64,000 bases of DNA, from assembly GCA_046351415.1 (NCBI GenBank), contig JAXLYO010000006.1:124001-188000 (forward strand). The letters are read 5' to 3'. Source of the DNA: JABFRG01 sp046351415 (lineage in GTDB: Bacteria; Myxococcota_A; Polyangia; Polyangiales; Polyangiaceae). The notes beneath the pieces are model-generated. The model was not told the origin of the DNA. It did not search any database and worked only from the letters and a program-made list of their open reading frames with translations. The position numbers and the translations under genes are program-made. Of the stretch, positions 25,190 to 33,416 are shown piece after piece. Each line of letters starts with the position of its first letter. Positions within the stretch are counted from its first letter, which is position 1.

Positions 25190-26515
25190 CTACTTTGCTC
25201 CCTTCGTCTGTTTGCCGTCGCCCTTGGCGGCTTCAGGCTCCTTCGGGAGCGAAGGCGGGAATCCGTTGAACTGACGCCAGAGCTCGTAGCCGAGCCGCAC
25301 GCGACCGAGCTGTACCCATCCCTGCGCGCGCACGCCTTGGCGCAAGTAGGTGGGGGATGGCCATGTTGCGCCCTTGTCCGGAACGACGAGGATGCGGAAC
25401 TGTCCTGCTCCGTTGTCAGCGGCGTCCACGAACGCAACGCGACCGGCGAACGTCCCGACGGCAACGGAAGGCCAGCCGCTGAACTGTACGGCTGGCCAAC
25501 CCTCGAACTGGATGCGCGCAGAGTCGCCTTCCTGAATGAGAGGCATGTCGTTCCCGTTGACCCAAAGTTCGACCGCTCGATCGGCGGTCGCCGGAATCAA
25601 GACAGCGAGAGCGTCCCCGGCTTTCATGATCTCACCAGCGCTACCGTTGGCCACGATCCGAAAGATCGTTCCGTCGCTCGGCGCAGCCACCGACTGAGCG
25701 GATTGGCGAGCGAGTCGAACTTCGATACGCGCAAGCTCAGCACTTGCCGACGCAACGTCAGCCTCCGCTGCCGCGCGAGAAGCGCGAGCATCGTTGATCG
25801 AAGCGTTGCCGTCGTTCGACACTTTTTGCCGGTCCGACGTGAGCGCGACTTCCTCGCTTTTCGCCGCGCTGAGGGCGACTTTGGCTCGCTCGACCTCTGT
25901 CTCGGCGCGCGTCTGCTCGAGCTCGGCGAGTTCGAGCTGTCTTTTCGAAGTAAGTCCTTGGTCGGTCAACGTTCGCTGACGTTCGGTGTTGAGCTTCGCC
26001 GTATGGAGCGTGGCTTCGGCTAGAGCGAGGGCCTGCTGCGCTGCCGAAACACGTTGAGTCGCCATGCGAATTCGTGACTCCGCGGCGGAGATTCCGCTCG
26101 TTCGAGAGTCTTCGAGTGAATCGATTCTTACCTCGATCGATCGAGCGCGCGCCCTTGCGGCGTCGAGGCGCGAAGCGATGGCGTCCCGCTCCGCGCGGAG
26201 TCGGGCCAGAATGTCCGGATCGTTGTCGGTCAATTCGACGATCGGATCACCCTTCTTCACGACCGACCCCTCGCGCACGTACCACCGTAGGACGCGACCT
26301 TCGATTGGCGCCTCGATGTTCTGTCGACGCTCGTCAGGAGCAAAGGCAACGACCCTTCCCTGACCCGACGCTGACTGCTGCCACGGCGTGAACACGAGTA
26401 GAATCGTGAGGAGCGCGAACGCCCAGAGGAGCAGCCTCGAAAGCACGCTCGTCCCCGGCGACGGCGGAACGAGGTCCATTGCCGTACCCATACTGCTCTC
26501 GCCCGCCGCGCTCAT
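25190..26515 (-). CDS. HlyD-family periplasmic adaptor protein
   Basis: The 441-aa protein has one N-terminal transmembrane helix (about 25-45), a lipoyl/barrel-sandwich half (GQGRVVAFAPDERRQNIEAP; GRVLRWYVREGSVVKKGDP), a long alpha-hairpin (residues about 100-270) and a second barrel half (VAAPSDGTIFRIV). This is the membrane-fusion-protein layout that links an inner-membrane ABC exporter to TolC. Its start overlaps the ABC stop by four bases (ATGA), so the three genes are one operon. The exported substrate is unknown. Confidence 0.9.
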   Translation of the reverse strand: MSAAGESSMGTAMDLVPPSPGTSVLSRLLLWAFALLTILLVFTPWQQSASGQGRVVAFAPDERRQNIEAPIEGRVLRWYVREGSVVKKGDPIVELTDNDPDILARLRAERDAIASRLDAARARARSIEVRIDSLEDSRTSGISAAESRIRMATQRVSAAQQALALAEATLHTAKLNTERQRTLTDQGLTSKRQLELAELEQTRAETEVERAKVALSAAKSEEVALTSDRQKVSNDGNASINDARASRAAAEADVASASAELARIEVRLARQSAQSVAAPSDGTIFRIVANGSAGEIMKAGDALAVLIPATADRAVELWVNGNDMPLIQEGDSARIQFEGWPAVQFSGWPSVAVGTFAGRVAFVDAADNGAGQFRILVVPDKGATWPSPTYLRQGVRAQGWVQLGRVRLGYELWRQFNGFPPSLPKEPEAAKGDGKQTKGAK

Positions 26516-28299
26516 GCTCCCACCATCTCCTCGTTCGAAAAGTCCGTTCTTGGCTGCTCGTCCTCGAGGCGCACGACTCGGTCGGCGTACGCCGCAATCT
26601 CGGAACGACTCGTCGTGAGAAGGACGCCGAGATCGGGAAAGGCGCTCCGAATGTTCCTCAGAATCGACGCGAACAGATGCGGTCCCACGGCATCGAGAGC
26701 TTCGTCGATGATCAGGATTCCCGTATCGCGAGCGAGCGCGCGCGCAATGCTGAGCCGTGCGCGCTGGCTCGACGTGAGGCGAGAGCCGCTTGGACCGACA
26801 CTCGAACGAATACCGTCTCGCATCGAGGCGACTTCCTCCGACAGACCGACCACGGTGAGGAGCTCTTCGACTCTTCTCGCGTCGATGGCGGGGTGGCCGA
26901 GATGGAGGTTGTCCTCGATCGTGCCCTCGAAGACCTCGGCACGACCGACGACCGAAATGCGTTCCCGCACCTCGTCGACGGAGATTCCCCGGAGGTCTAC
27001 GCCATCGAGGACGACCTTTCCAGAACTTGGCCTGCGAAGGCCATACAGGAGGTCGACGAGTGTGCTTTTTCCGGATGCTTCTGCACCGAGCACAGCCACG
27101 CAGCTGCCCGCCGAGACCTGGAATGATACGCCTCGTAGAACCGGCTTTCGGTCGAACTCGAACGACAAGCCGTCGGTGTTGAGCTCCGATCGCACTGCGC
27201 GCGGAAGGAGTGTCGACTCGCTCTCGGGTTCGAGAGGTACATCGAAGATGCTTCCGAGTTTGTCGAGACTCGCAACGAGATCGTAGTAACTCTCGAAGTA
27301 CTTCCCCATCTTTGCAACGTTGGAGAGCACTGCTGTCACGATGAGTTCGGCCGCCACGAGCTGACCGAGTGAAAGCTGTCCCCGAATGACCAGATACCCA
27401 CCGAGCCCAAGTAGAGAGGCCGTGGCGAGGCCTTGCAGGACGTAGGCGGCGACGACTTGGCGCAAGAGAATCGAGAAGTGCTTCTTGCGGTACGCAACGT
27501 AACTCTTGGCAAGAGCGTCACTGCGACGGAGGCCGAACAAGAATCCGTCCGGGCTCTTGAATGTTCGCAATGCCCCCGCCATCTCCTCGAGCCATTCGGC
27601 AGTCGCGTGCTTCGCTTTACTTTCCTTGATGGCCGTCTCCACCGCCCGGCGTCCCAGTCCGAAGACGATGAACAGAATGAGGCCGATGAGAACGACGTCG
27701 AAGGCGAGGAGCGCAGGGTGATAGAACGCAAGAAGGACGAGCGAAACACCCCCTTGTAGCAGGACAGAGAGCCCGTCCATGAGCAGCGTCGCCGCGGCTT
27801 TCTGGACGATGAACGTGTCGAAGAAGCGATTCATCAGATCGCGCGGCCCGTGCTCTCGGAACGCTCGCTCGAGATCGGCACGGCGGAGCGCCTGAGCAGC
27901 CGAATAGACGACGCGCACGAAGAACCGCTGCTGAAGCGTTTCGACGACGCGGTACTGCAGGACCTTGAGCGCGGAGGCCGACAACATCCCGATGAAAACG
28001 ACGAGCGACAGGACCACCAGAGGTTGGACGAGCGGGGTGAACGCCACCGTATTGACCAACGACTGAACGGCGACGGGGACGAGCAAGGACGCAACCCCAA
28101 TCGCTACGCCGTAGACGACGATGGTGAGCAAGTCCGAGCGTTCGACGGCTGCAAGCTTCCGGAGCCGCGATACCGGTGTTCGGGGTGAGTCGCCAGCCTC
28201 CCTCAGACGGAGCAGACCGTGCTGTGCGAGGAGGCGGGATGCGCCTTCGAGCGTGTGAAACGGGGGCGTCGGGCGATTTCCGGCGACATCGGGCTCCAT
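26512..28299 (-). CDS. ABC exporter (TMD-NBD fusion) with degenerate ATPase motifs
   Basis: The 595-aa protein has a six-helix exporter domain (about residues 55-330) fused to a nucleotide-binding domain, without a C39 peptidase domain. Walker A (GAEASGKST, 405-413) and Walker B (IIDEA, 530-534) are preserved, but the Q-loop Gln is missing (VGRAEVFEGTI), the LSGGQ signature reads LTSSQ (508-512) and the H-loop His is replaced by Ser564. A homodimer would therefore be expected to hydrolyse ATP poorly. It heads the ABC-HlyD-TolC operon and diverges from a winged-helix regulator. Substrate is unknown. Confidence 0.88.
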   Translation of the reverse strand: MEPDVAGNRPTPPFHTLEGASRLLAQHGLLRLREAGDSPRTPVSRLRKLAAVERSDLLTIVVYGVAIGVASLLVPVAVQSLVNTVAFTPLVQPLVVLSLVVFIGMLSASALKVLQYRVVETLQQRFFVRVVYSAAQALRRADLERAFREHGPRDLMNRFFDTFIVQKAAATLLMDGLSVLLQGGVSLVLLAFYHPALLAFDVVLIGLILFIVFGLGRRAVETAIKESKAKHATAEWLEEMAGALRTFKSPDGFLFGLRRSDALAKSYVAYRKKHFSILLRQVVAAYVLQGLATASLLGLGGYLVIRGQLSLGQLVAAELIVTAVLSNVAKMGKYFESYYDLVASLDKLGSIFDVPLEPESESTLLPRAVRSELNTDGLSFEFDRKPVLRGVSFQVSAGSCVAVLGAEASGKSTLVDLLYGLRRPSSGKVVLDGVDLRGISVDEVRERISVVGRAEVFEGTIEDNLHLGHPAIDARRVEELLTVVGLSEEVASMRDGIRSSVGPSGSRLTSSQRARLSIARALARDTGILIIDEALDAVGPHLFASILRNIRSAFPDLGVLLTTSRSEIAAYADRVVRLEDEQPRTDFSNEEMVGA

Positions 28300-28304
28300 A
28301 TGCG

Positions 28305-28328
28305 ATACATGACAAATAATTCATGTAT
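28305..28328. promoter_or_regulatory. Palindromic operator between exporter and winged-helix genes
   Basis: ATACATGA (28305-28312) and TCATGTAT (28321-28328) form a perfect inverted repeat with an 8-bp AT-rich spacer. It starts six bases from the exporter ATG and ends 14 bp before the -35 of the regulator promoter, so the neighbouring winged-helix protein is the likely binder (inference). Confidence 0.55.
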
Positions 28329-28341
28329 GGGTATTCGTCAA

Positions 28342-28370
28342 TTGAGAATACCGAATTGGAGTGCTATATT
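28342..28370 (+). promoter_or_regulatory. Sigma70-type promoter of the winged-helix gene, apparently leaderless
   Basis: TTGAGA (28342-28347), a 17-bp spacer and TATATT (28365-28370) form a good promoter in unusually AT-rich DNA. The expected start of transcription, seven bases after the -10, is the A of the ATG at 28377, so the message would have no leader. Confidence 0.6.
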
Positions 28371-28376
28371 TTCCTC

Positions 28377-28748
28377 ATGCCCCTCTCCCAGTTGACCTCT
28401 CGCGCATCCACGTCGAAACGCGGTGCTGCACGGACAACTCGCTCGTCGGCCGCCGCGCCGAAGGTTCCGGCAAGTCCAAACTGGACCTTTCTCACGAACC
28501 ACGCACACGTTCTTCTTTGCGTGACGCAAGACCCCGATGCGCGCATTCGTGACATGGCCGACGCTGTGGGCATCACGGAACGCGCCGTCCAGCGAATCTT
28601 GGCTGACCTCTCGGAGGCTGGATACCTTTCCACGGAGCGAACAGGGCGGCGAAACGTTTACCGGGTAAACGGCAACATGCCCTTCCGGCATCCGCTCGAG
28701 CGTCATCGCGAGGTGTCGATGCTACTCAAGATCGTCGTCAAGAAGTAG
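28377..28748 (+). CDS. Winged-helix transcriptional regulator
   Basis: The 123-aa protein has a basic, Ala/Ser-rich N-terminal tail followed by a winged helix-turn-helix: a first helix in FLTNHAHVLLCVTQDPDARI, the HTH in MADAVGITERAVQRILADL and the wing (SEAGYLSTERTGRRNVYRV). The fold is close to small MarR/ArsR-like regulators common in actinobacteria and myxobacteria. No metal-binding Cys or ligand domain is visible. The open frame extends to 28323, but the promoter position argues for the ATG at 28377. It probably controls the divergent export operon through the palindrome between them. Confidence 0.8.
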   Translation: MPLSQLTSRASTSKRGAARTTRSSAAAPKVPASPNWTFLTNHAHVLLCVTQDPDARIRDMADAVGITERAVQRILADLSEAGYLSTERTGRRNVYRVNGNMPFRHPLERHREVSMLLKIVVKK

Positions 28749-28866
28749 ACCCGCGCGTCGTCCCTCGATGGTGGCGACGGCCGACGTCTACGCCAGGAAC
28801 GAAGTGTCTCGGGCACTGACCTACGTCAGAGACGTGCTGCCTCGAACGAGGTCCGACGTCTCGGAC

Positions 28867-30291
28867 TCAACGCGTACAGGCGTCGATTCCTCGGTCGAAG
28901 GACGAAGCGAATACTTTCTCGTCCCAAGACTCCGTCACGGATCGACTGTCGACCACGACATTGACCTCTCGCGAGTGATTCCACGCGAGATTGTCCATGT
29001 TCGCGGAACCGACAATGGCAACTTGACCGTCGATCGAAAAGTACTTCGCGTGACTCGCCTTCGCGCCGTTGCCTACGAGCGCGTTCGTTCCGTCGTCGGA
29101 GTACCAATGCACGCGGAGGCGTGCGCAGGGCCCTTCGCCGGGCAGCCGCTCCGCGATCGCACCGTACAGCCATTCGACGGTCTGTTCGTTCGTCCCTCCC
29201 AGGGTGGGGAGATTCTCGGCGCTATCGTTGAACCCTTTGGACAGAACGATGTCTATCCGCAAGGACCGATTGCGGTCGAGGGCGAGAACGAGAGCCTCTT
29301 TCAGGCTGTCGTCATTCAGGTTCGGAGTATGGATGCGAATGCGTTCTCTGGCGCTCTCGATCCCGGCGAGGAACGCCTGGTCTTGAGTGTTGTCGTTGCC
29401 GTTCGCAAAAGGCCACCCATCTCCGGGACGTCCCGTGATGAGCATGGGAACGCACGTGTTCGGCAGCCCGTTCGACGAGGGGAGCCTCGTCGGAAGCTGC
29501 GTCGCGGAAGAGCATGTGGCAAGGTCCGAACCTTTGGAGTCACACGTCCACTTGGCCGCCTGGCGCCAAGCATCGTCGAACTCAGCGAGCAGTCCCTCTG
29601 CCACCTCACCAGAGAGAATGTAGCCAGTATCGTGCCACGGAGCTTCGTCGTTATGCTGCTCCTGCACGTTGGCGCCCGTGATGATGGCGGCGCGTCCGTC
29701 GACGACCACGGTCTTCGAATGCAAGTTCCCCATACCGCCGTGTACGTACAAGGCAAGTTCGAACCTCACGTACCGCGGGTCTAGTTCGAGCTGCTCGACC
29801 TGGGCCATGATCTCTCGCACGGGCTTTGTCTTCATCCCGAGCACCGACAGTGCGCTGAAGAGCAGCCGCACGGTGACGGGCTCCCGCGCGTTGGCTGTCT
29901 TCCTGCGCCGTTCGAGGCGTTTCAGCGCACCAAGAATGTCGCGTGCTGGATCATTGTCCGCTCGAAAGACGTAAAACTGCATGTCCACTTCCTTCGACGC
30001 GCCCTCGATGAGGCTTGCGATGGAAGGGAAAATTTCCGGCCCTCGAAGAAGAGGCTTCGTGCTCGCCGTATTCCGCGCCGAGGCGAAGAATTTCGGCGGA
30101 ACGTTTCCTTTCTTCGCGTGGATTGCAGCGCGGGCGTAGATGGACTTCATGAGCGGACTCGCACATGCGGCGAGCGGTGCCGTCGTGAGGTCCTCCTCGG
30201 CAACGGATGGCGACGCTGGCGCGCATCCAGCCAGCGGCACAAGCGCGACGACGACGGCGAACAGCAGCGGAACGAGAAAGCGTCGAGACAT
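28867..30291 (-). CDS. Phospholipase D-like lipoprotein
   Basis: The 474-aa protein has a signal peptide ending LAGC and an acidic tether (APASPSVAEEDLTTAP). Two HxKxxxxD motifs are complete: NLHSKTVVVDGRAAIITGAN in the first half and SHAKYFSIDGQVAIVGSAN in the second, so a pseudo-dimeric active site of the PLD superfamily is predicted. Members cleave or transfer phosphodiesters, mostly phospholipid headgroups. Being anchored outside the cytoplasm, it could act on membranes of the cell itself or of other cells. It starts 12 bp after the CxxCH lipoprotein gene, so the two are likely co-transcribed. A hairpin (28829-28862) follows the gene. Confidence 0.88.
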   Translation of the reverse strand: MSRRFLVPLLFAVVVALVPLAGCAPASPSVAEEDLTTAPLAACASPLMKSIYARAAIHAKKGNVPPKFFASARNTASTKPLLRGPEIFPSIASLIEGASKEVDMQFYVFRADNDPARDILGALKRLERRRKTANAREPVTVRLLFSALSVLGMKTKPVREIMAQVEQLELDPRYVRFELALYVHGGMGNLHSKTVVVDGRAAIITGANVQEQHNDEAPWHDTGYILSGEVAEGLLAEFDDAWRQAAKWTCDSKGSDLATCSSATQLPTRLPSSNGLPNTCVPMLITGRPGDGWPFANGNDNTQDQAFLAGIESARERIRIHTPNLNDDSLKEALVLALDRNRSLRIDIVLSKGFNDSAENLPTLGGTNEQTVEWLYGAIAERLPGEGPCARLRVHWYSDDGTNALVGNGAKASHAKYFSIDGQVAIVGSANMDNLAWNHSREVNVVVDSRSVTESWDEKVFASSFDRGIDACTR

Positions 30292-30302
30292 CTGCGATCT
30301 GC

Positions 30303-31472
30303 CTACTTGAGCACTTTGTTGTTGATGTAATCGGCGACGCTTGCGGATTCGTTCACGACGCGTTGAGAGACGGTCGGCGTGATGTCCAGGTAGCTAAATG
30401 CATGTAGGTTGTCCCCGCTCGTGTTGTTCGCCCCTTTGAGAGAGAGTCGCGTTTGTGAAAAGGCATCTGGTGCGACGGGCGAGAATCCGAACTTGGCCTC
30501 GACGGCCTGCCGGCCGTGCGTGAGATGGCAGCTCGCACAGTCGATCGTGTCCGGGGTGTGACGAAGCGGGTTCTCGATGCGAAGGGCCGCGAGCTGCGCC
30601 TTCTGCGCAGTCGCCCGCGGGGCTTGGACCGCAGCCACGCTATTCAACAGGAGCTTGATGTCGTCGGTCGCGACCGGCGGCGGAGCGATGTCGAAGCCGA
30701 AGCTCGCGAACCCCGAGTTTCTGAGGGTCTGCGTCTCAACCTGACCAAGGGTAGCGACCTTCATGCGGGTCATGTCGCCATTGCGAATGTCGAAACCGCC
30801 CATCGTCCACGTGCCTTCCCGAGGTGGTTCGCGCGTAAGGAACGTGACACGCGATAGGTTGCCCCTTCCGGCGAACTCCAGCAGCAGCTTCTTCAGTCCT
30901 TGAGCGAATGCGGAGTTTGGGTCCTTCTTCAGCAGAGGATGGACCCCCAAAGGAGCCGACACGAAACTTCCGGCCGCCTTCTTCAAGGAAAGGTATCGCT
31001 TCGTGAACGCGGCGAGGTCGTCACGGGTAATGCTGTAGAACACATGCAATGCAGCGTCCTCTGCGCGGGGCGCGGAGGTCGCGTCTCCGTCGGCAATGGG
31101 CTGCAGCACCATACGGATCTGGTTCTTGCATGCGGCCCCCTGATCGGTGAGGGCAGCAAAACAAGGGTCGATGCGCACCGACGTCACGTAGAGACGTTCG
31201 TAGGGGCTTTGTCCGAAGACGAGCGGTGGAATCTTCGCGAACACACTCTGTGGCAAGAGCTCGCCACCCCGGCCCTCTGCGCTCGCGCCAAGGAGACGAT
31301 TGGTGGCGCCTCGCTTCGGCAGAGGAAAGAGGATGGAGACGTCATTCACGCCCACTTTGGCTGCACGCAGCTCGTCCTCAGCCCCGTCTTCGGAGTCTTC
31401 TTCAGCGCCAGCGCAAGCAGTCACGAGCAGAGCAGCGAGGAGAACGATGTGTCGAACCATAGATGTCACCAT
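30303..31472 (-). CDS. CxxCH-containing (single-heme-type) lipoprotein
   Basis: The 389-aa product has a signal peptide ending VTAC, then an acidic tether (AGAEEDSEDGAEDELRAA). Near residue 305 it contains TIDCASCHLTHGRQ, a CxxCH c-type heme-binding motif; a distal Met/His ligand is not obvious. The rest has no recognised domain. The gene lies directly upstream of the phospholipase D gene in an apparent two-gene operon. A role as a secreted electron-transfer or di-heme-peroxidase-like protein is conceivable, but only the heme motif is seen. The start at 31472 or at 31460 fits the signal peptide. Confidence 0.75.
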   Translation of the reverse strand: MVTSMVRHIVLLAALLVTACAGAEEDSEDGAEDELRAAKVGVNDVSILFPLPKRGATNRLLGASAEGRGGELLPQSVFAKIPPLVFGQSPYERLYVTSVRIDPCFAALTDQGAACKNQIRMVLQPIADGDATSAPRAEDAALHVFYSITRDDLAAFTKRYLSLKKAAGSFVSAPLGVHPLLKKDPNSAFAQGLKKLLLEFAGRGNLSRVTFLTREPPREGTWTMGGFDIRNGDMTRMKVATLGQVETQTLRNSGFASFGFDIAPPPVATDDIKLLLNSVAAVQAPRATAQKAQLAALRIENPLRHTPDTIDCASCHLTHGRQAVEAKFGFSPVAPDAFSQTRLSLKGANNTSGDNLHAFSYLDITPTVSQRVVNESASVADYINNKVLK

Positions 31473-31675
31473 GACGGACTTCGTGTCTCGAGCAAGCGCT
31501 AGTATTCGAAATGTTTAATGATTTTGGTGTCGCGGTACGAATCGCTCGAGACTGTAGCGAAATGTGTGATGGTTTGGGTCAACGCCGTTCGGCTCCGGTC
31601 GCGACGTCTCGAACGTGAAAAGTAGGTGCCTTGGTTTTTGATGCAGCATACAGATGATTCGAGGGGCAAGCGGTC

Positions 31676-32182
31676 GTGACGACCACCCCAAGGCAATGGA
31701 CCATGGTTGAAGTCGAAGTAGCTGTTGCCGAACGCTCCTGTGAGGTGAGCGGTGACTTCGCTTGCAACCGATGTGGTCAGCGCGACGAGTTTTCGATCTC
31801 GCTCGACATGAAGGGTCATGCCCCAGTTGGTGCGACTTCACAAGAAGCGCTCGAAGCCGCTACGGAGCGCGCGAGAAGGATTGCGACGCGGGCGTCCCAG
31901 CAAACGATCCACCTCTTGAGATGTCCGCGATGCCAGGAACTGAACCCCGGCTCTTTGGGACGATTCATTCGCGGTCAGGCCGTCCGAGCCACCGCTTTTG
32001 GTCTGATCTCGAGCGTCGGCCCGATCATGTACGCGCTCCGCAAAGGCGAAGACCCCACCCTGTGGGGTACCTCGGCGTTCGTGCTGGGGATGCTCGTTTC
32101 GATGGTCCTTGGCTACAGGAGGGCCCGCAGTCGGCGGGTTAGGTTCGCGTCCTCCGCAACACGAAGCTATCGATCGAGCTAG
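31676..32182 (+). CDS. Zinc-ribbon protein with C-terminal membrane helices
   Basis: The 168-aa protein begins with GTG after GAGGGG. It has a split four-Cys zinc ribbon (ACNRCGQRD near residue 30; LLRCPRCQELN near 83) separated by a charged helix, then two transmembrane segments (AVRATAFGLISSVGPIMYAL; TSAFVLGMLVSMVLGY). The same architecture opens the 596-aa protein at 44034-45824. The last residues fall within a 38-bp repeat present again at 33331-33368. Function is unknown. Confidence 0.7.
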   Translation: MTTTPRQWTMVEVEVAVAERSCEVSGDFACNRCGQRDEFSISLDMKGHAPVGATSQEALEAATERARRIATRASQQTIHLLRCPRCQELNPGSLGRFIRGQAVRATAFGLISSVGPIMYALRKGEDPTLWGTSAFVLGMLVSMVLGYRRARSRRVRFASSATRSYRSS

Positions 32183-32183
32183 C
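32146..32183 (+). repeat. 38-bp direct repeat, copy A
   Basis: CGCGTCCTCCGCAA, two variable positions and AAGCTATCGATCGAGCTAGC match 36 of 38 bases at 33331-33368 in the same orientation, 1185 bp away. This copy overlaps the last codons of the zinc-ribbon gene; its core ATCGAT/TCGATCGA is palindromic. Confidence 0.7.
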
Positions 32184-32214
32184 GCAGGAGGTAGGCACCC
32201 TCAGATTTCACTCG

Positions 32215-32778
32215 CTAACGGGGGCTCGGCCGCTTCCGAAACGTCGTTGGAGCGACGTAGACGAGAGGCGCTTCGTCGGGAGGCGCGCTCTTGCGCGAGA
32301 ACGAATACGTGAGCCGATTGAGTCCCTCCCTGACCTGCAAGCCAAAGACGAGCTGTTTGTGGAGATAGACCGTGAGAGGCGCATAGAGAACGGGGCGTAG
32401 TCGTCGACTGAGTCCAGTCTCCTGATTGGTGATGACGATCTCCTTCACGTCTCTCATGGCCCACCCGGGCGGCAACGCAATGCGCACGTCGTACGCCGAC
32501 CAGCTCTCGATGCCACCGGCCGTCGGCTGATCTCGATCGAGCAGGATCTCTCGGCACGTGCCGAACGGACCGATGTTCACCTTGCGAAAATCTTGTGCCT
32601 CACACGCGGCCCGTTGGGTTTTCACCGGCGCAGGTCCTCGGCCGCTGACGAGTGCGGGCGTCACTAGGTCATCTTCCGTTTCACCGTTGGCGTCGGCTGC
32701 ACACCCTGACAAAAGTGCGATGCACGTCCCCCAGAGAGCGGCGATGCGAAAGGCCCGTCGCGTGATGTTGCGTACCAT
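32215..32778 (-). CDS. Secreted lipoprotein, acidic-tether class
   Basis: The 187-aa protein has a signal peptide ending LLSGC, then CAADANGETEDDLVT, the acidic tether seen in other lipoproteins here. The body (about 150 residues) has two Cys and a beta-rich pattern and matches no known family. It lies between the two copies of a 38-bp direct repeat together with the next gene on the same strand. Function is unknown. Confidence 0.7.
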   Translation of the reverse strand: MVRNITRRAFRIAALWGTCIALLSGCAADANGETEDDLVTPALVSGRGPAPVKTQRAACEAQDFRKVNIGPFGTCREILLDRDQPTAGGIESWSAYDVRIALPPGWAMRDVKEIVITNQETGLSRRLRPVLYAPLTVYLHKQLVFGLQVREGLNRLTYSFSRKSAPPDEAPLVYVAPTTFRKRPSPR

Positions 32779-32912
32779 TTCTCAGTACCATTGCAGAGTG
32801 CATGCCACGTCGAGACTGGGATGTTCATCGCAATAAGACTGCGTTTTCCGACGCACGCGAAGACCTCAGCTCTCAGCTGCAACGTTGCACCAACTCGACC
32901 AACCGCTTGAGG

Positions 32913-33287
32913 TTAGGGCGAGGTCCTTCTCGTGAGCGAGAGTGAAGGCGCACAGTTGCACTTGGTCGAGAAGGCGATACCGGTAAGCGTCCGTCCGTCC
33001 GCGGAAAGGTCGAGGGACACGAGCGTCCTGTACATCGCCGTACCATTGCTGGGAGCCTGCGCCGGATTCTCATACGTCAGTGTTGCGAGGATGTGATTTC
33101 GATCGACAACGATGTCATCGAGCGCGCGACAATTGCGCCCGCCGCGCTTGCAGTACTGCGCTTTGAGCTTCCCACCGTCGCTCTCGATCTGAATGACGGC
33201 TGCGTGCGAATCGGAGCCGTAGGTGAGCGTCCCTTCGAAGACGCCAACGAAGGGGGCGAGCGACAACAAGGCGATGGGAGCGTTCAT
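32913..33287 (-). CDS. Small secreted protein, beta-rich
   Basis: The 124-aa product starts at ATG 33287 after GGGAAG. Its N-terminus (MNAPIALLSLAPFVGVFEG) could be a short uncleaved signal or simply the first strand. The rest (GTLTYGSDSHAAVIQIESDGG, VDLSADGRTLTGIAFS-like strands with CNC near the end) resembles small lipocalin-like or calycin-like beta barrels that carry a 'G-f-G' start, but the match is only by pattern. The frame is open upstream to 33377 through the 38-bp repeat, which is not likely coding. Confidence 0.6.
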   Translation of the reverse strand: MNAPIALLSLAPFVGVFEGTLTYGSDSHAAVIQIESDGGKLKAQYCKRGGRNCRALDDIVVDRNHILATLTYENPAQAPSNGTAMYRTLVSLDLSADGRTLTGIAFSTKCNCAPSLSLTRRTSP

Positions 33288-33330
33288 CGGTGCTTCCCGT
33301 GATAACCGCCCGACAGCCCGGTTTGTTCCT

Positions 33331-33368
33331 CGCGTCCTCCGCAAGACAAAGCTATCGATCGAGCTAGC
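33331..33368 (+). repeat. 38-bp direct repeat, copy B
   Basis: Second copy of the repeat at 32146-32183, in the intergenic region before the small beta-rich protein gene. The two copies bracket two genes. Confidence 0.7.
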
Positions 33369-33416
33369 TGCGAGCAAGGCGACCTCGAACGACTTCCGCT
33401 TTCTAAACGGAACGCC

